Shown here: positions 1-7,124 of the stretch, piece by piece
Numbering within the stretch: the first letter of the stretch is position 1
How the letters are laid out: the number at the start of each line of letters is the position of its first letter
Source of the DNA: JALRHH01 sp964590315
GTDB taxonomy: Bacteria; Patescibacteriota; Saccharimonadia; Saccharimonadales; JALRHH01
NCBI GenBank assembly: GCA_964590315.1
Contig: CAZPVS010000024.1
Coordinates: forward strand, 1 to 9,908
DNA length: 9,908 nt
Reading direction: 5' to 3'
Position numbers and translations under genes: made by a program
Notes under the pieces: generated by a model
What the model saw: the letters and a program-made list of their open reading frames with translations, nothing else
Told to the model about the DNA's origin: nothing
Databases searched by the model: none

Positions 1-1942
1 CTTTTGCGGTAATTGTGTATTCGGTATCGTCATCGGCTGCCCTGAAGATTATAAGACCCACGAGTGCAATGAGTCCGATAAGTGCCAACCACCAAATGTG
101 CCAAATGAGTGCAAAGCCAACCACAAACGCCGCACCAGCTATAAAGATACCAAAAGGCGTGTTCTTTGGGAGATGGATATCTTCATAAGGAGGTTTACTA
201 GCGTGGGTACCATGCTGTTTTGTCTCCCAGAATGCATCTCGACTGTGTACCGTCGGTACGACAGCAAAGTTATAAACCGGTGCCGGTGACGGCACAGACC
301 ATTCCAGTGTGCGTCCATCCCATGGGTCACCCGTGAGATCCTGGCGCTTTTTGCGATCGCGGATACTCACAAAGAGTTGTAATAGCTGCACGGCTACGCC
401 GGCCATAATAATTGCCGCCCCAACTCCAGCCACGATGAACAAACTTTGCCATCCGAGCGAGGCATCGTAGTGGTCAAGCCGCCGGGTTGCGCCCATAAGA
501 CCTAAGATGTAGAGCGGGATAAATGCGGTACAGAATCCGATGAGCCATAGCCAGAAGGCGATTTTGCCCAGGCCTTCATGAAGGGTAAACCCAAATATCT
601 TTGGGAACCAATAAGTGAGCCCAGCAAAGTACCCAAAGACCACGCCGCCAATAATCATGTTATGGAAATGGGCCACCAGGAACAAGCTGTTATGAAGTTG
701 GAAATCTGCGGGCGGAACAGCCAGGACTACTCCCGTAGCACCACCTATGGTGAAGGTAACCACAAACCCAATGAACCATAGTATGGGTGACGTAAATCGT
801 ATGCGGCCACCGTACATGGTAAACAGCCAATTAAAAACCTTAACACCGGTGGGGATGGCAATGATCATGGTCATAATTCCAAAGAAGGCATTCACATTTG
901 CCCCCGCTCCCATCGTAAAGAAATGGTGCAGCCAGACAACATATGACAAGAAGGTAATCGCCCCGAGGGCCCATACCATAGAGGTATAGCCAAAGAGTCG
1001 TTTGCGAGAGAATGTCGCAACAACCTCAGAGAATATACCAAATGCCGGTAGGACTAAAATGTAGACTTCTGGGTGACCCCACGCCCAGATTAAGTTGACG
1101 TACATCATGGCGTTACCACCTAAATCGGTCGTAAAGAAATGCATGCCGAGCAAGCGATCCAGCCCGAGCATCGCGAGTGTTGCCGTTAATATAGGGAAAG
1201 CGAATACGACTAGTACCATTGCACCCAGGACGCTCCATGCAAAAATCGGCATCTTCATGAGCGTCATGCCCGGTGCCCGCATCTTCAGAATAGTGACAAT
1301 AAAGTTTATCCCAGAAAACAGACTACCCATACCAGCTATTTGCAGGCTCCATATCCAGTAATCGACTCCCACACCGGGACTGTATTCGAGCCCTGATAGT
1401 GGTGGATACGCTAACCATCCGGTGGCGGCAAATTCGCCAAGCACCAGCGAGACGTTCATGAGCATTGCCCCCGCCACGAACAAATAGAAGCTCACAGAGT
1501 TTAAGAATGGGAATGCCACGTCCCGTGCCCCCAGCTGCAGGGGCAAGACGAGGTTGATAATACCAAACATCAATCCCATGGCAACAAAAAATATCATGAT
1601 AGAGCCATGGACGGTAAATACCTGTTGGAAGGTTTCGGTATTGAGAATGCCAGTCGATTCACCGGTAGACAGTGCTTGTTGTGCTCGCATCATGCCCGCA
1701 TCAGCCGCTCCTCTAAGGAGCATTGCGAGTGAAACCACTATGTACATGACACCTATCTTTTTGGGATCGAGTGATGTCAGCCAGTTTGACCACAGATATC
1801 GTACCGTGGCAATAATCCAGCGTAAGCCCTTCCATTTCAGAAGTGCCACAGCCCCAATCATGCCCATGACGGTAGTAATAATGAGGGCGCCAATGGTGAA
1901 CGGGTCATTCGGCAGTGCATCCAACGTAAATCTTCCGAGCAT
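1..1942 (-). CDS. cyoB: Cytochrome bo3-type quinol oxidase subunit I (partial, 3' end beyond window)
   Basis: Catalytic subunit of a heme-copper quinol oxidase, an integral membrane protein that reduces O2 to water and pumps protons. The frame is open for 647 codons from the ATG to the left edge; E. coli CyoB is about 663 residues, so only the last few residues are missing. It aligns almost without gaps to E. coli CyoB as I recall it, starting MLGRFTLDALP. Visible ligands: His112 (low-spin heme), His290 in WGHPEVY with the cross-linking Tyr294, His339/His340 in WLHHFFTMG (CuB), and His425/His427 in AHFHN. The proton-path residues Asp141, Glu292 and Lys368 are present. Quinol-site Arg77, Asp81 and Gln107 are kept, but the residue matching E. 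coli His98 is Thr104. The start lies 1 nt after the cyoA stop, with an AGGGGG ribosome site inside the end of cyoA, so translation is coupled. The absence of CuA in the partner subunit supports quinol rather than cytochrome c as donor. Confidence 0.96.
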   Translation of the reverse strand, partial: MLGRFTLDALPNDPFTIGALIITTVMGMIGAVALLKWKGLRWIIATVRYLWSNWLTSLDPKKIGVMYIVVSLAMLLRGAADAGMMRAQQALSTGESTGILNTETFQQVFTVHGSIMIFFVAMGLMFGIINLVLPLQLGARDVAFPFLNSVSFYLFVAGAMLMNVSLVLGEFAATGWLAYPPLSGLEYSPGVGVDYWIWSLQIAGMGSLFSGINFIVTILKMRAPGMTLMKMPIFAWSVLGAMVLVVFAFPILTATLAMLGLDRLLGMHFFTTDLGGNAMMYVNLIWAWGHPEVYILVLPAFGIFSEVVATFSRKRLFGYTSMVWALGAITFLSYVVWLHHFFTMGAGANVNAFFGIMTMIIAIPTGVKVFNWLFTMYGGRIRFTSPILWFIGFVVTFTIGGATGVVLAVPPADFQLHNSLFLVAHFHNMIIGGVVFGYFAGLTYWFPKIFGFTLHEGLGKIAFWLWLIGFCTAFIPLYILGLMGATRRLDHYDASLGWQSLFIVAGVGAAIIMAGVAVQLLQLFVSIRDRKKRQDLTGDPWDGRTLEWSVPSPAPVYNFAVVPTVHSRDAFWETKQHGTHASKPPYEDIHLPKNTPFGIFIAGAAFVVGFALIWHIWWLALIGLIALVGLIIFRAADDDTEYTITAK

Positions 1943-1943
1943 A

Positions 1944-2882
1944 TCAATGTCCCCCTGTGTTGTTAGTCTCGTCATGCATCATGTCAGTCGTGTCTGATGG
2001 CGTGCCGGGGTCATGATATTTGTTAATGACCCAGTCAAATAGTGTTTCGTCTCGGCCACTATATGAACCGGCAGGGACGTTCTTGCTTGGTTTGGCTAAC
2101 TGCTGATACTCGGAGATAGTAAGTTTTTCGGGAGTTTCCCACGTGCTTTTCACCCATGTCGTAAAGTCTTCTTTGGTGGTCGAGACTGCTTTAAATCGCA
2201 TGCCAGCAAAACCTTCACCACTCAAGTTTGCGGATGAGCCCTCAAATTCGCCCGGATCGTCCGCCATAAGGTGCAGCTTTGTGGTCATACCTGACATCGC
2301 ATAGACTTGGCCGCCAAGTTTAGGTATCCAGAACGAGTTCATCGGGGCATCAGACGTTATCTCAAAGTTAATGGGTGTATCCTCAGGAAACTGGACGTAG
2401 TTCACCGTCGCAATGTTTTGCTCAGGATAAATAAATAGCCATTTCCATTCCAGCGCGACAACCTGAATGGTGATGGGTTTCACGTCGCTCTCAAGTGGAC
2501 GATACGGGTCAAGTGAGTGCGTGGTCTTGTAGGTAACAACGCTGAGAACGAGGATGATAACAATCGGAATTCCCCACCAGATAGTCTCTAATTTCTTACT
2601 ACCATCCCAATTAGGACGATAGCGGGCCTTTACATTGCCGTCCCTGAATCGCCATAAGATAAAGATAAGTAACGAGAATACTGGGATAATAACCACCAGG
2701 CTCAATACCGTAGCAAACACCATCAAATCCTTTTGCTGCTCGGCAATAGTTCCAGCTGGCGTGAGCAGATCAAAGCTACCATTGCGCGAAGCAATAACCA
2801 TCAGTGCCACAATTTGTATGGCAATAATGCACCCTAATAGTGCGAGCAGATAACGGTATTTTTTCTTTATATGGGTAGCCAC
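1944..2882 (-). CDS. cyoA: Cytochrome bo3-type quinol oxidase subunit II
   Basis: Subunit II of the quinol oxidase, 312 residues against about 315 in E. coli CyoA. It has hydrophobic segments at about 12-31 and 53-77, a shorter one near 100-118, then the periplasmic/external cupredoxin-like domain from about 135 to 245 with EWKWLFIYPEQNIATVN, MNSFWIPKLGGQVYAM and GEGFAGMRFKAV. The CuA ligand cysteines of cytochrome c oxidases are absent, as expected for a quinol oxidase. The C-terminus is short and Asp/His/Met-rich, like the tail of E. coli CyoA. LLGC at residues 15-18 resembles a lipobox, but the hydrophobic stretch continues well past it, so lipid modification is uncertain. The start is GTG, chosen because GGAGGG lies 7 nt upstream (2890-2895). 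It is the first gene of the oxidase operon, followed directly by cyoB. Confidence 0.95.
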   Translation of the reverse strand: MATHIKKKYRYLLALLGCIIAIQIVALMVIASRNGSFDLLTPAGTIAEQQKDLMVFATVLSLVVIIPVFSLLIFILWRFRDGNVKARYRPNWDGSKKLETIWWGIPIVIILVLSVVTYKTTHSLDPYRPLESDVKPITIQVVALEWKWLFIYPEQNIATVNYVQFPEDTPINFEITSDAPMNSFWIPKLGGQVYAMSGMTTKLHLMADDPGEFEGSSANLSGEGFAGMRFKAVSTTKEDFTTWVKSTWETPEKLTISEYQQLAKPSKNVPAGSYSGRDETLFDWVINKYHDPGTPSDTTDMMHDETNNTGGH

Positions 2883-2889
2883 CGACCAA

Positions 2890-2895
2890 CCCTCC
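2890..2895 (-). promoter_or_regulatory. Shine-Dalgarno site of cyoA
   Basis: GGAGGG on the minus strand, 7 nt before the GTG codon at 2882. It is strong and decides the GTG start of cyoA, since no ATG in frame nearby has a comparable site. Confidence 0.75.
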
Positions 2896-2918
2896 GCGGT
2901 AAAAAAGCTTATGGCTCT

Positions 2919-2927
2919 ACTATATCA
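2919..2927 (-). promoter_or_regulatory. Probable extended -10 promoter of the cyo operon
   Basis: On the minus strand the sequence reads TGATATAGT: a TGn extension followed by TATAGT, five of six matches to the sigma-70 -10 box. No good -35 box is seen at 17-18 nt upstream, which fits an extended -10 or activator-dependent promoter. Transcription would start near 2912, giving a leader of about 30 nt. A small inverted repeat, GTACG-N6-CGTAC (2956-2971), lies about 30 bp upstream and could be an operator, though 5-bp arms are weak evidence. Confidence 0.45.
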
Positions 2928-2970
2928 TTTGCTGGGCAATATCATGACGAATTTTGTACGCCCTGACGTA

Positions 2971-3594
2971 CTAGCTAATAAACGGCGCCCGTTTTACCCA
3001 GGCAGAGGCTTCGAGCTCATCTGTCATGGCCGTTGCGACTGCCGTGCGAGCTATCGTCTGCCATGGAAGGGGCCGTTTTGGTCCAAGAGTATAGGCACGT
3101 GGGTCACCGGTATCGCGCATTATTGGAGAACGAATTACGGTCCAATTCAGTGAGCTCGCCTCAAGTTGGGCAATATGCGATTCACCATCTTTCAGAATCT
3201 TACTGGCTGTGATGCTGAGAAATCCGTGCATTAGATTATGTATAATTCCTTGCTTGTCACCTGTGGCGCGTGCTTCCGCTCCCGTCAGTGAGATGATACG
3301 AGTGACAGCGTGCGTGTGCATGGCTGGGATGATATGTTGCATGCCAACCTGAAGAATGTCTTTCCGGGGCGTGCCCCAACTCCCCAGTGCGCTGATAACC
3401 GCATCCATGCCTGATACAGCAGTATCAACATCAACACCATTGTATATATCACCCTGCACGAATGTCAGTTGAGGATGAGACGGCAGTGACGAGGTTCCGT
3501 GTACAAATGCGCGGACATCATGACCGGCCGCAAGTAGCTGTGCAACCACCAATGAACCGACTTTTCCATTCGCACCAAAGACGACAATATGCAT
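2971..3594 (-). CDS. NmrA-like / atypical SDR-family NAD(P)-binding protein
   Basis: A 207-residue protein with an N-terminal Rossmann fold. The dinucleotide-binding motif GANGKVG is at residues 7-13 directly after the first beta strand (MHIVVF), and a GD pair follows at about 48-49. MDAVISALGSWGTP at about 63-76 matches the conserved strand-4 region of NAD(P)H-binding/NmrA-like proteins. The classical YxxxK catalytic pair of short-chain dehydrogenases is not evident where expected, so it may be an atypical reductase or a redox-sensing NAD(P) binder. Substrate is not predictable. It lies 88 bp upstream of cyoA on the same strand, with a separate cyo promoter in the gap, so co-transcription is possible but not required. 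No Shine-Dalgarno sequence is visible before the ATG; a short-leader or leaderless message is possible. It is divergent from the histidine kinase gene. Confidence 0.82.
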   Translation of the reverse strand: MHIVVFGANGKVGSLVVAQLLAAGHDVRAFVHGTSSLPSHPQLTFVQGDIYNGVDVDTAVSGMDAVISALGSWGTPRKDILQVGMQHIIPAMHTHAVTRIISLTGAEARATGDKQGIIHNLMHGFLSITASKILKDGESHIAQLEASSLNWTVIRSPIMRDTGDPRAYTLGPKRPLPWQTIARTAVATAMTDELEASAWVKRAPFIS

Positions 3595-3706
3595 AAGTAC
3601 ATAGTATCATCACCAGCCCCCTGTTGTGCTAAATACGTGCTTGCGGGATACGGCAGGGAAGACCGTATTGCAGTGTTAGATATTTCACCAGCTGATGTAA
3701 GTTGTC

Positions 3707-5461
3707 ATGTACACTTGCATTATGCAGGGGCTAAAAAAAACACTGTTTACGCCTGTCGCGATTGTATTTGCGGTGGTGATGGCCGTCGTGCTGATTGCGT
3801 TTCTTATGGCGCAAAATAGTGTTGAAAGAGAAATAGATCGCAGTGTCGAGACCTACATAAAGGAGAATGAGGATGCTATCAAGGATCGTCTCAGCATATT
3901 TGAAGAGACACTGCGCGCAGGTGTAGGGCTTTTTGCGGGTAGCCCTAATCTTACCCCCGATCAGTGGGCAAAATTTATTGCGACATCGGCAGTTATCGAA
4001 CGTTATCCCGGCGCGCAAAATGTAGTCTACACTCGACAGGTAGCCCAGAAAGATGTTGGGACATTCACAGAATATGCGCGAAATGCTATTACACCAGCGT
4101 TTACCATTAGCCCGGCCGGTAATCGTGAATCGTATGCGCCACTATTATTTGTTGCCCCGTCTCACTCGTCAAATACTGCCATGCTCGGCGCAGATTTATA
4201 CGCGGAGGCATCTCAACGTGAAGCATTCATAGATGCCCAAGAACGTGGCGAAGCGGTACTTAGTGCGGTGGGGTGGCCATTTACGCAGGCAGGGGAAGAG
4301 AACAAGGCCTTCATGATGATTATGCCACAGTACCGATCCGGACTACCGATAGAGACAATCGAACAACGACAGATTGCAATTGAGGGCTATCTCAGTATCG
4401 TCTTTCGGGTTGATGCATTTATGCAGCACATTACCACGCAGCAGGACCAGAATGACGTTTCGTTCAGTATGTGGTTGGCAGACGCAGATGAATCATTATT
4501 TGAGACAAAGGAGTTCAAGGAGATAACCAGCGATGAACACGTAACCCGGACGAGTAAGCTAGATTTTGACGGCACTTCTATAAACATAACGTATGCCTAT
4601 GACAGGAATGCTACACTACCTGCTTACATGGCCTCGCGCCCCATGGCTATTCTTGTCTTCGGAAGTGCGACGGCCCTCCTTATCGCAATTGCTGTGCTTC
4701 TTGTACTTCGTGGCAAGGCAAACGAGCTCCTACTTGAGCAAGAACGTGGGATTAATGAGGCGAAAGACAATTTATTGTCCCTGGCCTCTCATCAACTGAG
4801 AACACCTGCAACGGGTGTTAAGCAATATATTGGGCTCATATTGCAGGGGTTTGCCGGAGATATAACTCCTCAGCAGCGTGGATTACTTGAAAAAGCCTAT
4901 GCTGGTAATGAGCGACAGCTAAAGACCATTAATGACGTCTTGTATTTGGCACGGCTCGAGTCTGGCCGGATTGTGCTGTCCAAATCAGAGTTTTCTCCAG
5001 CAAAGCTCGTAACGGATCTGGTGAACGAGCTAACATCTGACGCACGTGAAAAGCAGCATCGTATTAGTGTCAAAATCCCTAAACGGCAGCGTACCGTGTT
5101 CGGCGATGAACATATGATTCGCATGGCAGTTGAGAACTTACTGACAAATGCTATTAAATACACTCACAAGAAGGGCAAGATAACTGTTCAGCTTATCTAT
5201 GGACGAGAATTAAAAATCATCGTGCGTGATAATGGTCTGGGTATTCCATTGGATCAGCAACACCGTATGTTTAACCAATTTGAGCGCATTGACAATGAGC
5301 TGAGTGTGTCAGTTGGGGGATCGGGTATTGGCCTGTATGTCGTGCAGAATATTATCGAGCTGCACGGGGGTCATATAGAAGTTGACTCTGAGGTGGGTAA
5401 AGGGTCAGAATTTCGAGTTAACTTGCCGTATGGAAACAGGAATGAAAATGCTAAAGTGTAA
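3707..5461 (+). CDS. CHASE-domain sensor histidine kinase
   Basis: Membrane-bound sensor kinase, 584 residues. A transmembrane segment at about 12-34 is followed by an extracytoplasmic region of about 270 residues whose middle (about 75-235) resembles a CHASE domain, including PGAQNVVYTRQV, the LYAEASQREAF stretch and VLSAVG. A second transmembrane segment lies at about 312-334, then HisKA with His362 in LASHQLRTP. The HATPase_c domain has the N box ENLLTNAIKYT (476-486), G1 DNGLGIP (508-514), F box near 521-525 and G2 GGSGIGL (537-543). All catalytic motifs are intact. CHASE domains sense small extracellular ligands; the ligand here is unknown. The start could also be the ATG at 3722 (MQGLKK); an in-frame stop at 3698 rules out anything longer, and neither start has a good ribosome site. 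The next gene, 40 bp downstream, is its likely partner. Confidence 0.93.
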   Translation: MYTCIMQGLKKTLFTPVAIVFAVVMAVVLIAFLMAQNSVEREIDRSVETYIKENEDAIKDRLSIFEETLRAGVGLFAGSPNLTPDQWAKFIATSAVIERYPGAQNVVYTRQVAQKDVGTFTEYARNAITPAFTISPAGNRESYAPLLFVAPSHSSNTAMLGADLYAEASQREAFIDAQERGEAVLSAVGWPFTQAGEENKAFMMIMPQYRSGLPIETIEQRQIAIEGYLSIVFRVDAFMQHITTQQDQNDVSFSMWLADADESLFETKEFKEITSDEHVTRTSKLDFDGTSINITYAYDRNATLPAYMASRPMAILVFGSATALLIAIAVLLVLRGKANELLLEQERGINEAKDNLLSLASHQLRTPATGVKQYIGLILQGFAGDITPQQRGLLEKAYAGNERQLKTINDVLYLARLESGRIVLSKSEFSPAKLVTDLVNELTSDAREKQHRISVKIPKRQRTVFGDEHMIRMAVENLLTNAIKYTHKKGKITVQLIYGRELKIIVRDNGLGIPLDQQHRMFNQFERIDNELSVSVGGSGIGLYVVQNIIELHGGHIEVDSEVGKGSEFRVNLPYGNRNENAKV

Positions 5462-5501
5462 TATAGCTTACAGCGAAGTGGTGCTGAGATAGGGATAGTA
5501 T

Positions 5502-5903
5502 ATGAAAGTGACTGATAAAAAAACCAAATCCAAGGCAACCGTACTCATCGTGGAAGATGAGGAAATGCTTAATGAGGCCTACCAAGTCGTCTTAAAGAGT
5601 GCCGGCTACAATATCCTGACCGCATTTGATGGTAAAGAGGCTTTGGGCGTATTGGCCAAGCATGCCGTCGATATTATTTTGCTTGACTTGCGTATGCCTG
5701 TACTGGACGGTATCGGGTTTCTCGAGGCCTATCAGCTCGATAAGCAGAACGACCCACCTAAGGTCATCATCTTTAGCAATTTCGACATGCAAAAAGAAAT
5801 CGATCAAGCATATGATCTGGGGGCAGATAAGTACATGTTGAAGGCCTGGGCTTCACCCAAAGAATTACTGCAGTTAATTGGCAATCTTCTTGAGGAAAAG
5901 TAG
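5502..5903 (+). CDS. Single-domain response regulator (CheY-like receiver)
   Basis: A 133-residue protein made of one receiver domain. Acidic pocket residues Glu18/Asp19 lie in VLIVEDEE, the phospho-accepting aspartate is Asp62 in LLDLRMP, the switch Ser is Ser92 in IIFSNF, and the conserved lysine is Lys114 in YMLKAWASP. No DNA-binding or enzymatic output domain follows, so it must act by protein-protein contact, in a phosphorelay, or as a phosphate sink. AGGGA lies about 7 nt before the ATG. It sits 40 bp after the histidine kinase on the same strand with no terminator between, so the two form a likely operon and cognate pair. Confidence 0.94.
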   Translation: MKVTDKKTKSKATVLIVEDEEMLNEAYQVVLKSAGYNILTAFDGKEALGVLAKHAVDIILLDLRMPVLDGIGFLEAYQLDKQNDPPKVIIFSNFDMQKEIDQAYDLGADKYMLKAWASPKELLQLIGNLLEEK

Positions 5904-5935
5904 TTTCCTCGGTTACGTTACTCGGGAAATAAACA

Positions 5936-5987
5936 TTTCACACATCTCCTGCACATCTGTAAGTGTGTGAAAACCTGCCTTTTCACA
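5936..5987. repeat. Three-segment overlapping inverted repeats in the convergent spacer
   Basis: TTTCACACA (5936-5944) is a perfect inverted match of TGTGTGAAA (5964-5972). TGTGAAAA (5966-5973), overlapping that segment, is a perfect inverted match of TTTTCACA (5980-5987). The middle segment can therefore pair with either side but not both. There is no U-run after either stem on either strand, so it is not a standard intrinsic terminator. It may be a bidirectional 3' structure or a multi-half-site protein-binding region (TGTGAAA half-sites). Confidence 0.6.
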
Positions 5988-6024
5988 AGATAACTCTGCG
6001 TTAGTTTTCATTGTATCGTTACAG

Positions 6025-6037
6025 CCAGCATTGCTGG
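6025..6037 (-). other. Small hairpin after the Crp-family gene
   Basis: CCAGC-ATT-GCTGG, a perfect 5-bp stem with a 3-nt loop, 8 nt beyond the stop codon of the minus-strand regulator gene. It lacks a following T-run on the minus strand, so termination here is only a possibility. Confidence 0.3.
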
Positions 6038-6044
6038 TCGTGTA

Positions 6045-6707
6045 TTAATTAATGAGGCCACTGAAGTTGTCTTCGCCAATGACTTGTTCAAGCTTACGAC
6101 GATCAATCTTATATATTTTCTTAGAGTACGTGATAATGCCCTTGCGCTTGAGTTTATTCATTTCCATGGTAATTGTTTCGCGTGTTAGGCCAACCAGATT
6201 CGCGAGGGTAATATGTGTCAAATTCATGTTAATGACGTATATCTCGTTGCCAATATTCTTACCATATCGGAACAGGAGATAGTACAACGTATACTCCAGC
6301 TTTTCATTGGCACGCGGTTGCTCTAGAGAAATTATGCGCAGGTTTAACGCGGTCTGGTCACTGAGCATAGCATCAAATATATAGTTCGTCAGCTCCGGGT
6401 CGTGCTTAATGATAGTGTCAACGTCCTGGCGTGTCACGCTCACAACTTCACAGTTTTCGACCGCTTCATAGTAGTAGAACTCTGTGGCCATCTTGCCGTA
6501 CAGCCAGGGGAGAGGGAAGAACTCGCCTGGTCCGTAAAACCGGAGAATCTGCTCGTTACCGTTATCATGCAGATTGTAGACTTTGACAATGCCTTCTTTT
6601 AGATAAAAACCGCACCGAGGAATTTCACCCTGATAAATGATAGGGGTTTTTTCCCTGAACTTCCGTACGGTGCCCGGGAACTTGGCGGCTATTTCTTTTA
6701 CGGTCAT
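6045..6707 (-). CDS. Crp/Fnr-family transcriptional regulator
   Basis: A 220-residue regulator with the Crp/Fnr architecture: a cyclic-nucleotide-binding-like beta-roll at about 18-105, a dimerisation helix at about 108-140, and a C-terminal winged helix-turn-helix at about 163-200. The HTH reads LTHITLANLVGLTRETITME, where TRET matches the recognition helix of Fnr/Crp proteins. The Fnr iron-sulphur cysteine cluster is absent: only two Cys are present, in PRCGF and ENCEV. The region after GEFFPLPWLYG lacks the Arg/Ser cAMP-binding cassette, so the effector is probably not cAMP. The ATG at 6707 is chosen; a GTG two codons upstream (6713) is equally open. A perfect palindrome 16-30 bp before the ATG suggests autoregulation. 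It converges on the kinase/regulator operon and diverges from a small gene. Confidence 0.9.
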   Translation of the reverse strand: MTVKEIAAKFPGTVRKFREKTPIIYQGEIPRCGFYLKEGIVKVYNLHDNGNEQILRFYGPGEFFPLPWLYGKMATEFYYYEAVENCEVVSVTRQDVDTIIKHDPELTNYIFDAMLSDQTALNLRIISLEQPRANEKLEYTLYYLLFRYGKNIGNEIYVINMNLTHITLANLVGLTRETITMEMNKLKRKGIITYSKKIYKIDRRKLEQVIGEDNFSGLIN

Positions 6708-6722
6708 ACTCACTAGTCTAAA

Positions 6723-6737
6723 GTAAACACTGTTTAC
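6723..6737. promoter_or_regulatory. Perfect 15-bp palindrome, probable operator
   Basis: GTAAACA-C-TGTTTAC has 7-bp arms around one central base. It lies in the intergenic region between the Crp-family gene and the small divergent gene, close to the regulator's start codon. Dimeric HTH regulators bind this kind of site, so binding by the adjacent Crp-like protein is a reasonable inference. The core AAACACTGTTTAC recurs at 3738-3750. Confidence 0.55.
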
Positions 6738-6847
6738 AAAAAAGAAGGTGTGAAATAATTAACCGTTCTGCTGTGGTTCACTTAACTGTTATTGTCCACC
6801 CTACCCGCTACAGTAGTAATTACTAGCAATTAATTCGGGAGCATATA

Positions 6848-7006
6848 ATGTACACGGTAGGGAATAGAGAAAATACACTGGGGACTGCCTTCCAGCAGTT
6901 GCCGGGCCTCGAAAACCAAAACATTACAAACACCGACCCATATATTGTCCCACAGCGCTCATTCGCCACTATTTTCCGTGATACACCCAGCATCAGCCGG
7001 GCGTAG
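6848..7006 (+). CDS. Small hypothetical protein, 52 aa
   Basis: A short open frame starting MYTVGNRENTLG and ending SISRA. I do not recognise it. It is polar, without a signal peptide, transmembrane segment or cysteine. Two features argue it is real: GGGAG at 6837-6841 with a 6-nt spacer before the ATG, which is one of the best ribosome sites in the window, and an intrinsic terminator 33 nt after the stop (7039-7064). It is divergent from the Crp-family regulator, sharing a 140-bp intergenic region that contains the 15-bp palindrome, so it may be a target of that regulator. No confident -35/-10 pair was found. It could alternatively be a short regulatory transcript with an incidental frame. 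Confidence 0.6.
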   Translation: MYTVGNRENTLGTAFQQLPGLENQNITNTDPYIVPQRSFATIFRDTPSISRA

Positions 7007-7038
7007 CATACACTCCATCTTCTTGTACCCCCACCTGC

Positions 7039-7064
7039 AGGCGGCCGTTCATCGGTCGCTTTTT
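7039..7064 (+). terminator. Intrinsic terminator of the small gene
   Basis: GCGGCC (7041-7046), a 7-nt loop, then GGTCGC (7054-7059) pair with one G-U wobble, and T5 follows at 7060-7064. The flanking AG/TT may extend the stem. It reads on the plus strand downstream of the 52-codon gene. Confidence 0.75.
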
Positions 7065-7082
7065 AATGTATGGCCCGGGTAT

Positions 7083-7106
7083 AAAAAAAACCGGCACAGG
7101 CCGGCA
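7083..7106 (-). terminator. Intrinsic terminator of the GC-rich secreted-protein gene
   Basis: On the minus strand GCCGGC-CTGT-GCCGGT forms a 6-bp stem (one G-U) with a tetraloop, followed immediately by a run of eight T (A8 at 7083-7090 on the plus strand). This is a textbook intrinsic terminator, about 100 nt beyond the stop codon. Confidence 0.88.
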
Positions 7107-7124
7107 TAGCATTTCATGGTAATG

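Noticed and set aside
1554..1997. 147-codon plus-strand open frame
   Set aside because: It lies antisense to cyoB and the end of cyoA, whose conserved motifs explain the region.
1958..2882. CyoA as a lipoprotein through the LLGC motif
   Set aside because: The cysteine falls in the middle of a long hydrophobic segment rather than at its end, so a plain membrane anchor is more likely; not claimed.
2911..3153. 80-codon plus-strand frame upstream of cyoA
   Set aside because: Antisense to the end of the NAD(P)-binding protein gene; no ribosome site and no recognisable product.
5936..5987. Intrinsic terminator for the response-regulator operon
   Set aside because: Stems are present, but there is no T-run after either on either strand and the GC content is low, so I list it as a repeat structure instead.
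5966..5987. Classical Crp operator
   Set aside because: The TGTGA/TCACA half-sites are 12 bp apart instead of the 6 bp spacing of the Crp consensus, so a single Crp dimer would not be expected to bind both.
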